Positions 37,810-50,729 of a stretch of 64,000 nt of DNA are shown here, one piece after another. The notes under the pieces were generated by a model. The model was not told the DNA's origin. It worked only from the letters and a program-made list of their open reading frames with translations, and did not search any database. Location of the stretch: the NCBI GenBank assembly GCA_027886175.1, contig JAJNNQ010000100.1:1961501-2025500 (forward strand), written 5' to 3'. Both the position numbers and the translations under genes were made by a program. Every line of letters starts with the position of its first letter. Position 1 is the first letter of the stretch. This stretch comes from Phylloscopus collybita. Lineage: Eukaryota; Chordata; Aves; Passeriformes; Phylloscopidae.

Positions 37810-38250
37810 CGTTTTTCTCATCAGGTCGGATCCTGGTTTTCTATTCAAGTTATTCCAAGAAAGGAACGGTTCGCCCTGGCAGGGCTGAGATGCTGAGAAA
37901 TCTGCGGTCTCTCCCATCCTCACCCTGCCCGCTCCAATGAGCAGCGGGAATGAGCAGCCGCAGGATTGACAGGAACGCCACAAACCCGCCTTTGTTTACT
38001 CTGTTGTGAAATCCTCCAGCACTTCTGGGCCTAATGAATAAAATCTGCTGCAGAGATAATGCCCGGAGCTGTTGGGAAGACGATTCTTGACAAATAGTGA
38101 TGCACGAACACGGCCCTGGAGATGCGGGAGATAAAGGCTGTCCCGGGCTCCTCGGAGAGCAGCCTCCCGGTGTTAATTGACACAAAACGAGGGGAAATAT
38201 TTATCAGCAGCTTGATCTCGTTAGATGGGGGAGAAATGAAAGCTGGAGGC
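37810..38250. promoter_or_regulatory. Candidate conserved noncoding element in the large intron
   Basis: Nonrepetitive, with more CpG than its surroundings. It carries a TTTGTTTACT forkhead-type word near 37990, an AGATAA near 38054, TTATCAGC near 38200, and TAATGA/TAATTGAC words. This combination is what an intronic enhancer might show, but conservation could not be tested. Confidence 0.2.
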
Positions 38251-38699
38251 CTCTAGAAGTGTCATCTTCTCCTGCCGAGGAGAGGCAGAAGTGAGGGGAT
38301 AGCACAGGTGGTTCTGGAGTTGCTGGGCCTGGCGTGGTGCTGTTGTGTTCCCTCAGCGCTGACAGCGCCGCTGCAGCCAGGCCGGGCCGGGCTGTCCTTT
38401 CCAGCTGGCTCGGTGCTGAAGGAAGCCTTTTCCCAGCACCTTGCCCAGGCTCCAGCCCAGCTGTTCCAAGGCCTGAACATCACGTCCCCCCTTTCCAAGG
38501 CTCTCCCAGCAGATTTTGGCTCCTACGGAAGCCGAACCTTCAGAACCTTCACCGCGGACTCTGCCTGATCTCTACCTGATTTCTGCTCTAGGAGGAAAAT
38601 GTTCGGTGCCACTGCTGGGGCCGTGAGGGGAAAAATGGGGTTCTGGGGGGGTTTTCTGCTCCCTAAAAATTCCTGACAGGAGAGAGGGTCAGGCTCTGC
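38251..38699. other. GC-richer unique intron segment
   Basis: Locally CpG- and GC-rich (38330-38420) compared with the rest of the intron. A plus open frame of 86 codons (38308-38568) has no recognisable family and no clear splice partners. Confidence 0.35.
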
Positions 38700-39035
38700 T
38701 CTCAGAGGACAGGAGGAGAGGGAATGGCCTCAGGCTGGGCCAGGGGAGGCTCAGGTTGGACAGCAGCAGGAATTTCCCCGTGGAAAGGGTGGCTTTAAAC
38801 TGCCACAGGGAAGGGTTAGGTGGGATTTTGGGAAGGAATTGTTTCCTGTGAGGGTGGAGAGACCTTGGCACAGGTTCTCAGAGAAGCTGTGGCTGCCCCT
38901 GGATCCCTGGCAGTGTCCAAGGCCAGGCTGGAGAGGGCTTGGAGCAGCCTGGGACAGTGGGAGGTGTCCCTGCCCATGATAGGGCTTGGACTGAGGTGAA
39001 TTTAAGATCCCTTCCAAACAAACAATTCCACAAAC
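38700..39035 (+). mobile_element. CR1 retroposon 3' fragment, sense
   Basis: GGAATGGCCTCAGGCTGGGC, CAGGGGAGGCTCAGGTTGG, GGAAGGAATTGTTTCCTGTG, AGAAGCTGTGGCTGCCCCTG, GGCTTGGAGCAGCCTGGGAC and GGAGGTGTCCCTGCCCATGA in CR1 order. This is one of the longer tails in the window. Confidence 0.9.
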
Positions 39036-39553
39036 CTCCTGGGTTTCTACCCTCAATGAAATCTTTAGGCATTCCCAGGCCTGCTGAGCTCACAGTGACG
39101 CTGGAGAGCAGCTGAGCAGCTGCCTTGAGCCTCCTGCTGCAAGAGTTGGAAGTATTTTCCATGAAATCCCAACTCTGTGGTAGCTCTGGAGGCCACGCTG
39201 GAGCTGGAGCTGGCCAGGCTTTGCCTTTGTGGAGTTGGGTTTTGATCAGGTTATCAGGGGCTAAATTTAACTCTGCTCTTTGTCCCACTGAGCTCTTGGC
39301 AAAAGCTCCGGGAACAACGTCTGCCAACACCCAGCATCTCCCAGTTCTGTTTCACTGGAAACCCTGGGCCAGCAGTCAAAACAGCAACCTCCAAATTCCA
39401 CTGGGATATCACCCATGCACCCTCCTTGGCAATACCAGCTCATGGCCAGTGCTCAGCTGCACTCTCCCAGTAGAGCAGGGAAACTTTTCCCAGAGCTGCA
39501 GCAGAGCCAAACACACCTCCCCCTTTTCACTGCGCTGCTGCATTATCATCTGA
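39036..39553. other. Intron segment without recognised element
   Basis: Unique sequence between a CR1 tail and a minisatellite. Nothing identifiable. Confidence 0.35.
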
Positions 39554-39795
39554 TACCAACCCCACATCCCAGTTCCTGGATTTACACCAACCCCACATCC
39601 CAGTTCCTGGATTTACACAACCCCAGATCCCAGTTCCTGGATTTACACCAACCCCACATCCCAGATCCTGAATTTACACCAACCCCAGATCCCAATTCCT
39701 GAATTTACACCGACCCCACATCCCAGTTCCTGGATTTACACCAACCCCACATCCCAGTTCCTGAATTTATACCAATCCCACATCGCAATTCCTGA
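39554..39795. repeat. 31-bp minisatellite, ACCAACCCCACATCCCAG units
   Basis: Nearly eight 31-bp units with CCAACCCCACATCCCAGTTC followed by CTGGATTTACA. One unit has lost a base or two (ACACAACCCC). Confidence 0.92.
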
Positions 39796-40895
39796 GCTCT
39801 GGCTCCTGATTACACTGAAATAAAATACAAAAAGGCAGAAATTTTAAACTATTCTGGTCCTGTCACAGTCCTGGGGCTTCCTGTGTTTCATTGCTTTGAG
39901 GGGAGCAGGGTGAAGAATTTGTGGATTTATAATTATCCCACAAGTTATCTTTATCCCTCACATTCCTTGGCTGCTGATCCAGACAGAGGAATCTCTTCTG
40001 CATCTCTCCCCTGTCTAGGACAGCCCAGGAGTGGCAGCTACACCTCCAGGGTGACCTCTTTGCACCCTCTCTTGAGCTTCTCCAAAGGGGTTCCAGATCC
40101 AACCCATGGATTTGCTGACTTCCACGGAGATTTCTTCCTTGTCCCTTTTTTAAACTTTAAGCTCAGGTTCTTTCCAGAGAGATTTCACACCTCTTCTGAA
40201 TACATGGAAAATCAGTGCTCCTTCCTTCCTCCTCCCTGCTTTCATTCTCTCCTTTGCCCCAGGCTCACCCTGCTCCAGAATCCCCCTTTCCTTCTGCTTC
40301 CCTGTGTCCCAACCTGGACATCTTGGCTTGAAGCCCCACAGGGGCCCTTCCCAGAGCACTGACCATCATTCCAGAGGATTATTTATTACTCCAGAGGATT
40401 ATTTATCCCTCCTCCCATCCGAGAGCACTTCCAAGATAGTGACAGCGCTGCTCAGGCTCAACAGAGATTTTTCTAACCCAACTCTACAGATCCCAACAAA
40501 CACCAATCCAGTCCAGAAATCCTTCTGGCAGCCCAGACTGTCCCCCTGGGCTGTCCCTTGGCCATGGCTGCTCTGTGTGAGCAAAACCAGGCTGCAAAAC
40601 TCAACAGGGCTCGAGCTGAGCTCCAGAGAGAATCTGACAAAACTGTCTGGTTTAAAGAGATTAAAACACAAATAAAAATATAATTGTGCCTCTCAGGGGA
40701 TGTTGCTGTGACCCTCACGTCCTCGTGAGGAGGAAGAGCTGCTGGATTAAACAAAATGAAATATTTCACAAATCTATTTCTGCTCAGCTCCAGCTCTCTG
40801 ATCCATGGGCTTTGTGGCTCCAGGTCTTTTTTCCTGGAGTGTTTGGAATTCCTCTTTGAGCCCAGCAGCGTTCCAGCACCTAGAGGGCTCTGAGA
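39796..40895. other. Intron segment without recognised element
   Basis: Unique, with a small local duplication (TCCAGAGGATTATTTAT twice, about 40370-40405). No exon recognised. Confidence 0.35.
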
Positions 40896-41188
40896 GAGCC
40901 GGAGAGGAACTTGGACAAGGGCATGGAATGACAGGATGAGGGGAAAATGAGTTTAAACTGAAAGAATGGAGGGATAGCTGGGATATTGGGAAAAAATTCC
41001 TCCCTGTGCAGGTGGGGAGAGGTTGGGATGGAATTCCCAGAGCAGCTGTGGCTGCCCCTGGATCCTGGCAGTGCCCAAGGCCAGGCTGGACAGGGCTCGG
41101 AGCAGCCTGGGACAGTGGAAGGTGTCCCTGCCTATGGCAGGGGGTGGAATGAGATGAATTTTAAGGTCCAAACCATTCCATTCTGGAG
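40896..41188 (+). mobile_element. CR1 retroposon 3' fragment, sense
   Basis: GGAACTTGGACAAGGGCATG, GGAAAAAATTCCTCCCTGTG, GCAGCTGTGGCTGCCCCTGG, GGACAGTGGAAGGTGTCCCT and GGCAGGGGGTGGAATGAGAT, ending CCATTCCATTCTGG. Confidence 0.92.
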
Positions 41189-43989
41189 CTGCAGCCACAG
41201 TTTTATCCCTAACCCAGTGCCTACTCTGATGGAAAAATCCCAGTGTTTTAAAGAGCATTTTCCTCCTGAGGCTTTTCCATCAGCTGGTTATCACAACCTC
41301 ATCTCTTACCACAGAGACAATAAAAAAACCTCTTCAGAACTGAAAAAACAGCTCTGGGATTTTGCTCAGTCTCAGGATTTTCTGTGATTTCAACCACTTT
41401 TAGCACCTCCTGCCTTAAGAAGGTAAAAATGCATCTCCTGGTATTGCAGATGCTCCCGGAACGCAGCACTGCTCCCCTTTCTTTGACCCAATTCCCAATT
41501 ACCTTTTGCTTTCAGAGGTAAAGAAAATTAAGTGGCTCAAGTGTGCCCAAAGCAGCAATTCCTGCCCAGCCCTACTCCCTGGAGCTGGGCTCAGTCCATT
41601 CTTGTTTCAGCCTTCTCCTGTACCAGATTTTCACCCCAATGCATGTTTTGCACCCTCTGCTCTCCCACTGAGGAGATCCCTCCATTTTCCCTGCGTGCCT
41701 TGGACCACGTGGAATTCATCCATCCCTCAGATCCTTGAAAAAAATCACATGTGCACATTTGGGCTGGGCTTTTTTAAAGTTTGTGTTTCCTGTTCCAAGT
41801 TGGCTTCACAAGCAAAAGCCAAAATAACCTTCACTCTGTGCATTTTGTCCCCAAAAATTCAGTTTTTAAAAGTGCTGTCCCCCAGATATTGCACCTTGCT
41901 GGTGGGGGAAGGAGGGCCCTGGCACAATGCAGATTTTTCCTGAATTAAAGATTTTGGAGCTCTCACGTTGCTCCCAAGTGAAGCTGTGGGAGAAGGACTG
42001 ATTACAGAACATGACAGAGCTGATTTAGGATGAAAAATCTGATATTGATGAGGAAAACGACCTCAAATCATTCAGGGGAAACGCCACCAGCACGGGAACA
42101 TCAAACCAGCACGTGGAAAATGAGAAGGAAAAATCCCAGTGGCATCCTGGTGGTTCCTGTTCTCTTTCCAACGTGGTGATTTTCCTGTGAGGTCATCGTG
42201 TGAGATCACATTTGTGCTGCTGTGCCAGAACCTTCCTGGGATCAAAGGTTTTCCCTGGAATCACCACAGAGAGGAATTGCCCCAGTCCCTGGGAATTTAC
42301 CAAAAGCTGTGAGGTCTTGGGAAGCTGTTCCCTAAAAGTGGCACGAGCAGATCCCAAACCCAGCAGATCCCAAAATTTCCAGCTGAAAGCAGCAGGAATT
42401 CCAGGAGGAATTCCAAGGAGGCAGGAGCCAGGCAGCCATTGATGGGTGAAGAACACAGACCAGGAAGATCCTTAAGGAGCCAAGTTTTTCCTGGAGCAAC
42501 TCAAGAAAAGAGATGCCAAAGACCCTCCTGAGGGAGAAACCCAGCCCTGATTAAACATATGGATAAATATTGTAAATAAAATGTAGGAGTGGAGAAAGTC
42601 TGAGGTTTGACCTAAAAAGAGCAGCTCAGAGAGGTCAAAGAATGGGATAAAAATGAAGGGTTTATTAAAGCTCATCCTCAAGGCAGTTCTAGATAATCTT
42701 AAGAGCAGAAAATCATTTTTTTGACCAGGTTTTCCCCAGGTGAAACAACTCCAGCATCAAAATAATTCTAAACCAACTTGAAAATTTGAATACAGGACAA
42801 GATACTCGCACAAAATAAAACACTGGAATCCCAAAAAATCTGGCAAAACCCAAAAACTGACTCCTGTCAACAGAAAAAACTCTGTCAGCTCTCAGACCCA
42901 AAGGCTCCTGCTGCCTGTCAGCACTGAGTCAAACCCCCAGAATAAACCCTGGTTTTTTTCTTTAGAATTCACCTCACAAATTCTCTTATATCTACAAATA
43001 TCTATTCAATCTTTACATATTTCCAGCATTTCCTAATGGAGGGAGCATCATTTTTAGTGATCAGTGACAAGGGCTGGCCTGAACTCTGCTATTGATGGTT
43101 CTGAGTGCTCAGAAAACGTTGCTTGTGTTCCAAAATATCCCAGCCAGGATCACCTCCCTCGCTGAGGAATGTGAATTCCTTGGGATGCTCCAGGATCCCA
43201 CTCTGTGTTAACCTGGAGCTCATTTCGTGAATTGTAAAATTTTGCTCAGTGAGACAAATTATGACATTTCTGATTCATTTCATTATTATTTCATTCCGAC
43301 ATTTCATTATTAAACATTTGTTTAATTGGAGCAGCATACAACAGTCCTGATACCAGATATTCCCTCAAATTCTCCTTTTCATTCCATGCAGCACCTGTCT
43401 ATTAATCAGAAAAAAAACCCAATGGGAATGTTTTTCCCTGCTGCTCCAATTTTTTTCCTTTCAAAGCAGCAATTCTCCTCTTTGTTACACTTGGACCTTT
43501 GCACTGCCCAGAACTGCAGAGATGAGGGGAAAAGTTGAATTTTAAAGCAATTTTCTCTAGGAATAGGTGACAAAATGCCAGAAGTGTTGCTGCTTTCCTG
43601 GGATTTTCATTCCAGCTCCACACCTGAGCCCACCTGCATCCCATCTCCTCGGAGGAAAATTGAACACAGACTCCTGAACACGAGCCTGGAATGGCTGATT
43701 CCTGCCAGGATACTCAGATAATGTCAGATCAGCCATAAAATTTAATGGAGCATGGAGCCAAACACATCCATGTCCCGGCAGCTGCTCCTTAATCTCTCCT
43801 TTTTTAGGATGATCCTGAAGCCAAATGGATTTTTAATTCTTTCTTAAGACTGAAAATAAATTTTACTTTTATTTCTCCCCTCACAGAATATTTCATTCTG
43901 ATCTATTTGGGGTTGGATATTTAAAAAAAAAAAAAAAAATTGTGGTTTTGCTCCTGTATTTCCTTACTTTTAATGCTTGTGAGGAGTAA
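41189..43989. other. Intron segment without recognised element
   Basis: A 2.8-kb unique stretch with an A-run near 43921-43940. A 145-codon plus open frame (41506-41943) has no recognisable features. Confidence 0.35.
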
Positions 43990-44145
43990 TATCCTTCCCT
44001 GAGAAGTTGTGGATGTCCCATCCTTGGAAGTGTCCATGGCCAAGTTGGAAAAATCTGGGATAATGGAAAGTGTCCCTGCCCATGGACATGGGTGGAACTT
44101 GATCTTTAAATCCCTTCAACCCAAACCATTCCACGATTCCATGAT
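43990..44145 (+). mobile_element. CR1 retroposon 3' fragment, sense, diverged
   Basis: CCATCCTTGGAAGTGTCCAT, GGCCAAGTTGGA, GGGATAATGGAAAGTGTCCC and a CCAAACCATTCCACGATTCC terminus. Confidence 0.85.
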
Positions 44146-45375
44146 ATTGCAATTTTTTTTCTCACTGAAACAAATAACTTTCCAAATTAGGAAGAAAAAA
44201 AAAGGAAGTCTGGGAATTTTTTGCAGCTTTTGCTTTTTGCAAATTTTAGTTCATTCAAACACTTTGCACCAATTTCTGCATTAATCATAATTACAGGCAA
44301 AATGCAAACAGATGACAAATCCATTTATCATTTTATTAAAATGTTTGCCTTGACACGGAAAGCACAATCCCTCACCAAATCAACATTTGGAATTCATCTG
44401 GCATTTGAATGAATTCAGAAAAAATTCACAAGGAATGGCACTTCTTGTACTGACATCAAGGTCTGCCTAATAAAGCCCAGCCCAATGGCTCAAGAATGTG
44501 ACTTTTAAAGTCCTTTTCTTCATCATCAGTGCTTGGAAATGTTTGGATTAAGGGCTGATGGATGCCATGGATGCAGAATCATGGGGAAAATCAACTTCTG
44601 ATTTGTGTCTTCCCCTTTAAGCAAAATAGATTTAAAGAGATCTTATTCCCTTCCAGGGAATCATTTAAATATCATCCATTTTCTTTATGAATTTACTTCC
44701 CTTTTTTACACTTATGCACTAATCTACAGTTTAAAGGATTTGAGTTTTTCATTACAGTCAATTCTGAACAGATAAAAACACAGATTTCCCTGGAAATGTC
44801 AATAATTTAAGGAGTGAAAACAAGGAATGTCAAAATCTCACCATTGACAAAGCCTGAGAAGTTGGATCCATCCCACTGTTGTAATTTGGTAATTTATATT
44901 AATCTGAGATATGAGGCTGAAAGGAAAACCCTTCCTATTTGATATTTCAGGCAGAGAACAAACAACCTAACAATAAATACTTACAAAACAATCTGGCTCA
45001 GCCTGATTAATGGAACAGGAAATCAGATTAAAACTGTTAAAAACATGGAATGCTCACTCTGGCTCTGGAGGGGTGTCATTCCTTTTTCATTATCCAACTG
45101 TCATCAGTGAGATCAAATTCTGCTCTTTTAAAGATCAGGGACAAGAGGCTGAACAAAATCAACTCTGACAGCAGACTCCAAATGGATTCCACTGTCTTCC
45201 CATTAAAATGAACAAGGCATTATTCAACACAGGGAAAACGAAAGGGTTTTATTTATTCAATGAAATAACCCCACCAAGACTTCAAAGGAAAACCTCTAAA
45301 TCAAATCTTCACAATGGAGCATCTCTAATGAAGACTTTTACAACTGAAGTACCTCGAAAATGTTCTGTATGATGA
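44146..45375. other. Intron segment without recognised element
   Basis: AT-leaning unique sequence. No exon or repeat family recognised. Confidence 0.35.
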
Positions 45376-45723
45376 GATTTTTCAAAAAGAACAGGAGAAA
45401 GCCACTCCTGGACAATTTTCTCTGCTCATTTTTAGGTCAGTCATCCAAAATCCTGGATATCCAGCATCCAGAATCCTGGATTTCCTCAGCTGCTACTTCT
45501 CTACTCCAAATAACGATATTTTCAAAAAGAACAGGAGAATGTCACTCCTGAACAGTTTTCTCTGCTCATTTTTAGGTCAATCATTCAGAATCCTGGATTC
45601 CCAGCCCTCAGAATCCTGAATTTCCAGCCCTCAGAATCCTGGATTCCCAGCCCTCAGAATCCTGGATTTCCAGCATCCAGAATCCCAGATTTCCTCTACT
45701 ATTTTTTCTCTACTCCAAATAAT
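45376..45723. repeat. Tandem duplication with internal 24-bp expansion
   Basis: Two head-to-tail copies (about 45376-45512 and 45519-45723) share TTTTCAAAAAGAACAGGAGA, TTTTCTCTGCTCATTTTTAG, GTCA and a CTCTACTCCAAATAA end. Inside each is a CCAGAATCCTGGAT run. In the second copy it is expanded into several 24-bp CCCAGCCCTCAGAATCCTGG units. Confidence 0.88.
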
Positions 45724-46011
45724 GTAAAAGGACCCAAATGAGGGGCGACCAAATTATGTGAATTTGGAAAATTTCCATGGAAGAAGGGGAGAAGTTCCCT
45801 GAGTTTGGGGCTTTTCTGAACTGCCACAAATGATCCTGCAACTCCACGGTGGGATTCAGGAAGGGTTTGGTCACATCCCCAGGCCAGGACAAACACACCC
45901 CAAGCACAGCCAGCAGGGTTTGGGGGGCACATCCTGCTCTTGGGACAGACCAAGAGGTGACAGACACACCTCAGGGGCCATTCCTGGGGTGACTTCACCC
46001 CACAGAGATAT

Positions 46012-46112
46012 TGGGCCCACTTTGGGTGTAGCCCTGGCCAGGCTCATGTCCTGTTTAAGGTCATTAAAGGCTCTTCAATAAATATCTGCTTTATTCTCCA
46101 GCTCTGTCCAGG
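46012..46112 (+). mobile_element. LTR-like 3' fragment
   Basis: GGGCCCACTTTGGGTGTAGC, CTGGCCAGGCTCATGTCCTG and CTTCAATAAATATCTGCTTT, with an AATAAA, parallel the 3' third of the LTR-like copy at 46305-46700. It may be part of an older LTR pair. No viral coding remains between them. Confidence 0.5.
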
Positions 46113-46304
46113 GGAAAATTGATCTCCTCTCAAAGTTCTCTCTCTTGACTTGTGGGGCAGCTCTGAGGCAACACCCAGACTCATTCTGTTCTCTCTGCTC
46201 TTATTCTGAGGTCTGACAATGCCTTTTTTATGTACTGAACCATTATAAATCAAATTTCCCTTGAAGGACAACACAACCCCATCCAAGCTGACTTCAAAAT
46301 TCCC

Positions 46305-46700
46305 TGATGCCTTAAGGTTTATCTTCCATGTATTTCAGGTTCTGTGCTGCCCAGGGGTGCAGCTCTGAGCTCACATTCAGGGTCACTCAGCTCTGCACAG
46401 AGCAGGGACACAAAACAAATCCTGCTCCTGCTGCACACCAAGGACAACTCTCAGCCCAAAACCACAAACAAGGGTGGCTGGAGGGAGGAACAAGAAGGAT
46501 GGGACCTCACAGAATGCAGCTGGAATTGGACAATTAAACCCCAATGTGCAAATGGACCAAAACTGATCAAAGTGTCAGACCTCGTGTCCATTTGTCCTTT
46601 TTGGGTCCACCTTGGGACCAGGCTCTTGTCCTGCCCAAGGTGTACCCCAAAGGCCTTTCAATAAATCTCTGCTTTATTCTCTGGCTCTGTCCAGTCCCCG
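46305..46700 (+). mobile_element. LTR-like element, ancient endogenous retroviral type
   Basis: Begins TGATGCCTTAAGG and runs about 395 bp. It has a poly(A) signal in TTTCAATAAATCTCTGC near its 3' end, consistent with a U3-R-U5 plan. It aligns block by block with 6392-6795. No gag, pol or env remnant was seen beside it. Confidence 0.55.
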
Positions 46701-46987
46701 TTCCAGCTCAGCCTTCCCCAGGCACCATCACCACTGGAACAACGTCGTTCATCCCCCAGGGCCCGTGGCTCAGCCTCTCCTCTCTCCACAAACATCTCTT
46801 CACAGCCTCAAAAACATCCTCAACTCCAAGACCAAAAGTCTCCCAACACAGTTCCCAGCACTGGCAATTCCTCATCATTTTTTAGGACTTTTTTTCCCTA
46901 AAATCTCAGCATGTTTTCCCTCCCAGCTGGAACACCCACTGGTGTTTGCCTCTGGCTGGATTTGGTGCCTGACAAACTAACTGCAGG

Positions 46988-47265
46988 ACACAGAATCCCA
47001 GGATGGTTTGGGTTGGAAGGGACCTTCAAATTCATGTTGCTCCCAGCCCTGCCATGGGCAGGGACACCTTCCACCATCCCAGGCTGCTCCAAGCCCTGTC
47101 CAACCCAGCCTTGGACATTTCCAGGGATGCAGGGGCAGCCACAGCTTCTCTGGGAATCCATTCCAGGCCCTCACCACCCTCCCAGGGAAGGATTTATCCC
47201 AAATATCCCATCCAAAATGTCCCTCTTTTAGTCTGAAGCCATTCCCTGTGTCCTGTCACTGCTGT
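46988..47265 (-). mobile_element. CR1 retroposon 3' fragment, antisense
   Basis: ACAGAATCCCAGGATGGTTT, GGGTTGGAAGGGACCTTCAA, GCCATGGGCAGGGACACCTT, CCAGGCTGCTCCAAGCCC and GGGGCAGCCACAGCTTCTCT in reverse CR1 order. This is one of the best-preserved copies. Confidence 0.93.
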
Positions 47266-50200
47266 GGGGTGAATCCCTCATGGGCAGTGCCACCTCTCCC
47301 ACAACAATTCACTGGGAATTCCCACTGCCACCAGAAATAATCCCAACGCTTCCTCCCGGTGAACTCCAGGACACAAACACTCAGCAGCATTCCAGAGTGA
47401 CAGATTTCAGGAATAAAAATAGTTGTTATTAAAAATAAAATAAATAAATAAAATTAAAAAGGGCAGTCTTTCAAACAGATCCATTCAGTCAGGCCTGGTG
47501 GGAGCCCAGAGTTTGGATCAAAGGAAAAGTGTCTGAAGCTGCTCTGCTTTTGCTTCCAGCCCGGGCAGGAACTGAGAGCTCTGAGTGGATAATTGATGGA
47601 GGCAGGAGCCAATTAATCCCAGCAGACTGCAAGTTCATCACTTCAAATCCTCACTCCACAAAGAGGAATTCTGCTCACAGAACACCGAAGAAATGGCTCC
47701 AGAGGATGGTTTTCCAAGCAGGCTTTCCAAATGCTCCTCCTTGAATAAAGGAAATATATCCCAGCTAATTAAAACAGCAGCTGAGAGCAGGAATTAAAAC
47801 TGGGCTGCTGAGGGGGGATTTGAATGTCTAAATCAAGCAACAAAGTGCTCATCTGGTGGGGTTTTATTTTAATAGATGTGCAAACCTAATCCCAAATTCG
47901 GGATCTTGGATCATCCTTCCTCAGTTTATCAGGATTCCGTAGATAAAATTTATTTATTGCTCAGCTAGTTTGAAATATTTGAAGGATTCTGGAAAGTTGG
48001 CCTGGAAATGGAGTTGAACTACGTGGAGGATTAAATCTATGAACACAAACAAAAGTCAATCAACTGTCAAATTTCACGGTATTTAACGCTGCCTTGTTAA
48101 AAATCTCTGTAAATCACACAGGGTTGCTTTGAAAAAGAGAAATTGATCCTTCAGCTGGGGTTTAGTTTTTAAAAGGGATGGTTTGGTGCTGGAAGTTGAC
48201 AAAAATCAACTGTTTTAACAGAGAGGAGATGAAAAAAGGAGCCATTTCCCATTTTTAGTCATCACAGATTCCCAAAGCACCCCAAAATCCCATTTAACCC
48301 CGCCCCACAACACCTGGGAACAACCTGAACTCCTCCAGATTCCCTGTGCTGCTTCCTGGAGTGGGAAGGGAGAAGGAAATTCCCCTGACCTCCTTTTCTC
48401 CAGGTCAAAAATTCCCAAATCCTGCCTGGCTTTGGGATTTGGGATGTGGGGCGGTGATTCCCGAGCAGGGAAGATGCTCCAGCCATCCCAAATATTTCCA
48501 ATAAATCAGAGAGGAGCACAGGCAGAGGGATGGGATAAGGGAAACCTGGAGCATCACGTGATGAGAAAAATCATAAATGAAGAGCAGGAAAAAAAAAAAA
48601 AAAAAACCAAAAACAACCCAAAACAAAACCCCATCCTAAACAAAACAAAAAAGAAATGATTTCTCCAGATGAGCCCCGATAGCTTTGTGAGCACTGCCAG
48701 TCCACAAGCAGAGATTTTTATTACCAACAGCTCTAATAAGAGGCAGCTTAGACCTCTGCCTCCTATCAAGGTGGAGAAAATGATTTTTTTCCTTATATTT
48801 CAAAGATTATCACTTCCTATCTCATCTCTTCTTATTAAGTTTACAGCAATATTAAAACAAGATTTGGGTGAATAAAGAACATAATATACTCCAAAATAGA
48901 GAACGTTATTCTTCGGAGCATTGTAAATGCTCCTGTCTGCTTGAATGGAATTTTAATGGAACAAACCCACCTTCTCTGAGGAGAAAAAAAAATCAAAAAA
49001 AAAAAAAAATAGGCAGAAAATATTCTCTTTTTCCAAAGGCTTCATTAAAAAAAAATCTTGTTTTACAAGCACAGATCACTCTGAACTGAGGGACTATCAA
49101 AGAGCTGCCTGTAAGAGATTAACAAATCACCTCTGGTCATTCTTCCCAGCAGCCAGAACCTTTCACAAATGGAAAAAAAAAAAAAGTCATTTAGGGGGAT
49201 AAAATAAATTCCTATTTGATAACAAATGAAAAGCTGGGTTTGCTACCTCTCTGTGCAGTTTTGCTGCTTTTGATCAGGAAGGCAAAGGAAAAAAGGAGAG
49301 GTTTGTGAGGTGAGAGAGGGATTTTGGGTTGGGAATGGGACTTGGAGATGGGAAAAGCTGCCTGAGGTAAAGGCTGAATCCTGAGGGGGAAAATCCAGGG
49401 GAAAGCTCTGCTCCAGCCCAGCCTCTGCATTCCCTCATTTGCCCCCCAAAATGGATCAGCTTTGTCGTGGAGAATGGCAGAAAGGGAATTCTGTCACTGG
49501 AGAAAATGTCTTTTCCCAATAAAATTCCTGGAGGTTTTTTCCCTGTTTTCTGTTGGGTTGGGTGTCACTGCGGGTCTGTCCTTTGTGCTGGGGTAGAGGA
49601 ATTGTATCATTTACAATTAAATTAAATTAAATTATTATTATTAATAATAATAGAATTATAATAATAATTAATTGATTAATTGATTTTTAAATGGGCACAA
49701 TTTGTTTCAGGACTTTCCCAGAGCCTGGAGCTCAGTTTTTTATCCTCCTGGGCACTCTTGTATCCTGTTTTAAATTTCCAAATTCAGTGCAAACTTTCTC
49801 CAAACCCATCCTAATTTCTGCAGTGAAACCACAAATTAATCACACATAAATCTGTGTAACATTCACACACACATACATATACAAAAAAATTATTACATTT
49901 AATTTTTAAGCTAGATTTATCAGAAATATTCCTGGTTTCCTTACAATATTAATTCTCCTGGAGATATTTGGGAGATATTTATCACCAAGTCGGAGAATTT
50001 TCCCTTTTTTATTCCAAAGTTTTAGGACTCCTTTAAAAGAAAAATTCTCCATTTTTATTTCTTAAAATACTACTTTGCCTAAAAATTAAGTTTTCAGAAC
50101 TAAAGACAGTGAGTTTTGTGTTTTGGATTAATTACTCTGAGGGACAAAGTGGGCCCAGCTCTATCAACACCAAATTAAAAAGTTTGTGCACAAAAATCCT

Positions 50201-50729
50201 CAAACAAACCCTAAAAAATCCTGCCTGTAAAATGCTTCCATTTAAGTATAATTAACTATTTAAACACTTTTATTTTATCCATAAATAGAGTTGCCATAAC
50301 CACTCTGGGATTTCACAGGGAGTTTGCACAAAGCACAGTTGTCTCCAAACCATTCTTTTCCTTTTTGCTCCAAAATCCAGGAGCAAATTTCGGACAATTT
50401 ACAATTCCTGAAGAAATATCAGTTTAAAATAATAATTTAATTTTTTTTTCCCAAACCAATCAAGGAGTTTTTAAGCTCCAGCTGAGCTGCATGGAGTTTT
50501 TAATTGAATTATTTTTTCTTGTGAACAACTATTTCTCTGTGTGTGTTATTCTCTCTGTCCTCACCAAAGGATCCTTCTCAAGGAGCAGCTCATTTCTCCC
50601 TCCCCAAATTCTCTCCTCATTCCTTCAGAAAACAACTGAGGATCATCTTAGTGCTACTGCCCTCTGCTGCTGCTGGATTAGGCACAGGGAAAAAAAAATT
50701 CCTGCCTTGGATTAATTTGTGACTGAGCA
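47266..50729. other. Intron segment with simple repeats only
   Basis: Contains AAATAAAATAAATAAATAAA near 47435, an A-run near 48589-48606, and an AATTAAATTAAATTATTATT-type AT tract at 49615-49685. The rest is unique and no gene was recognised. Confidence 0.4.

Noticed and set aside
41506..41943. 145-codon plus-strand frame as a nested gene
   Set aside because: No recognised domain, and no splice or promoter signals that stand out from background.
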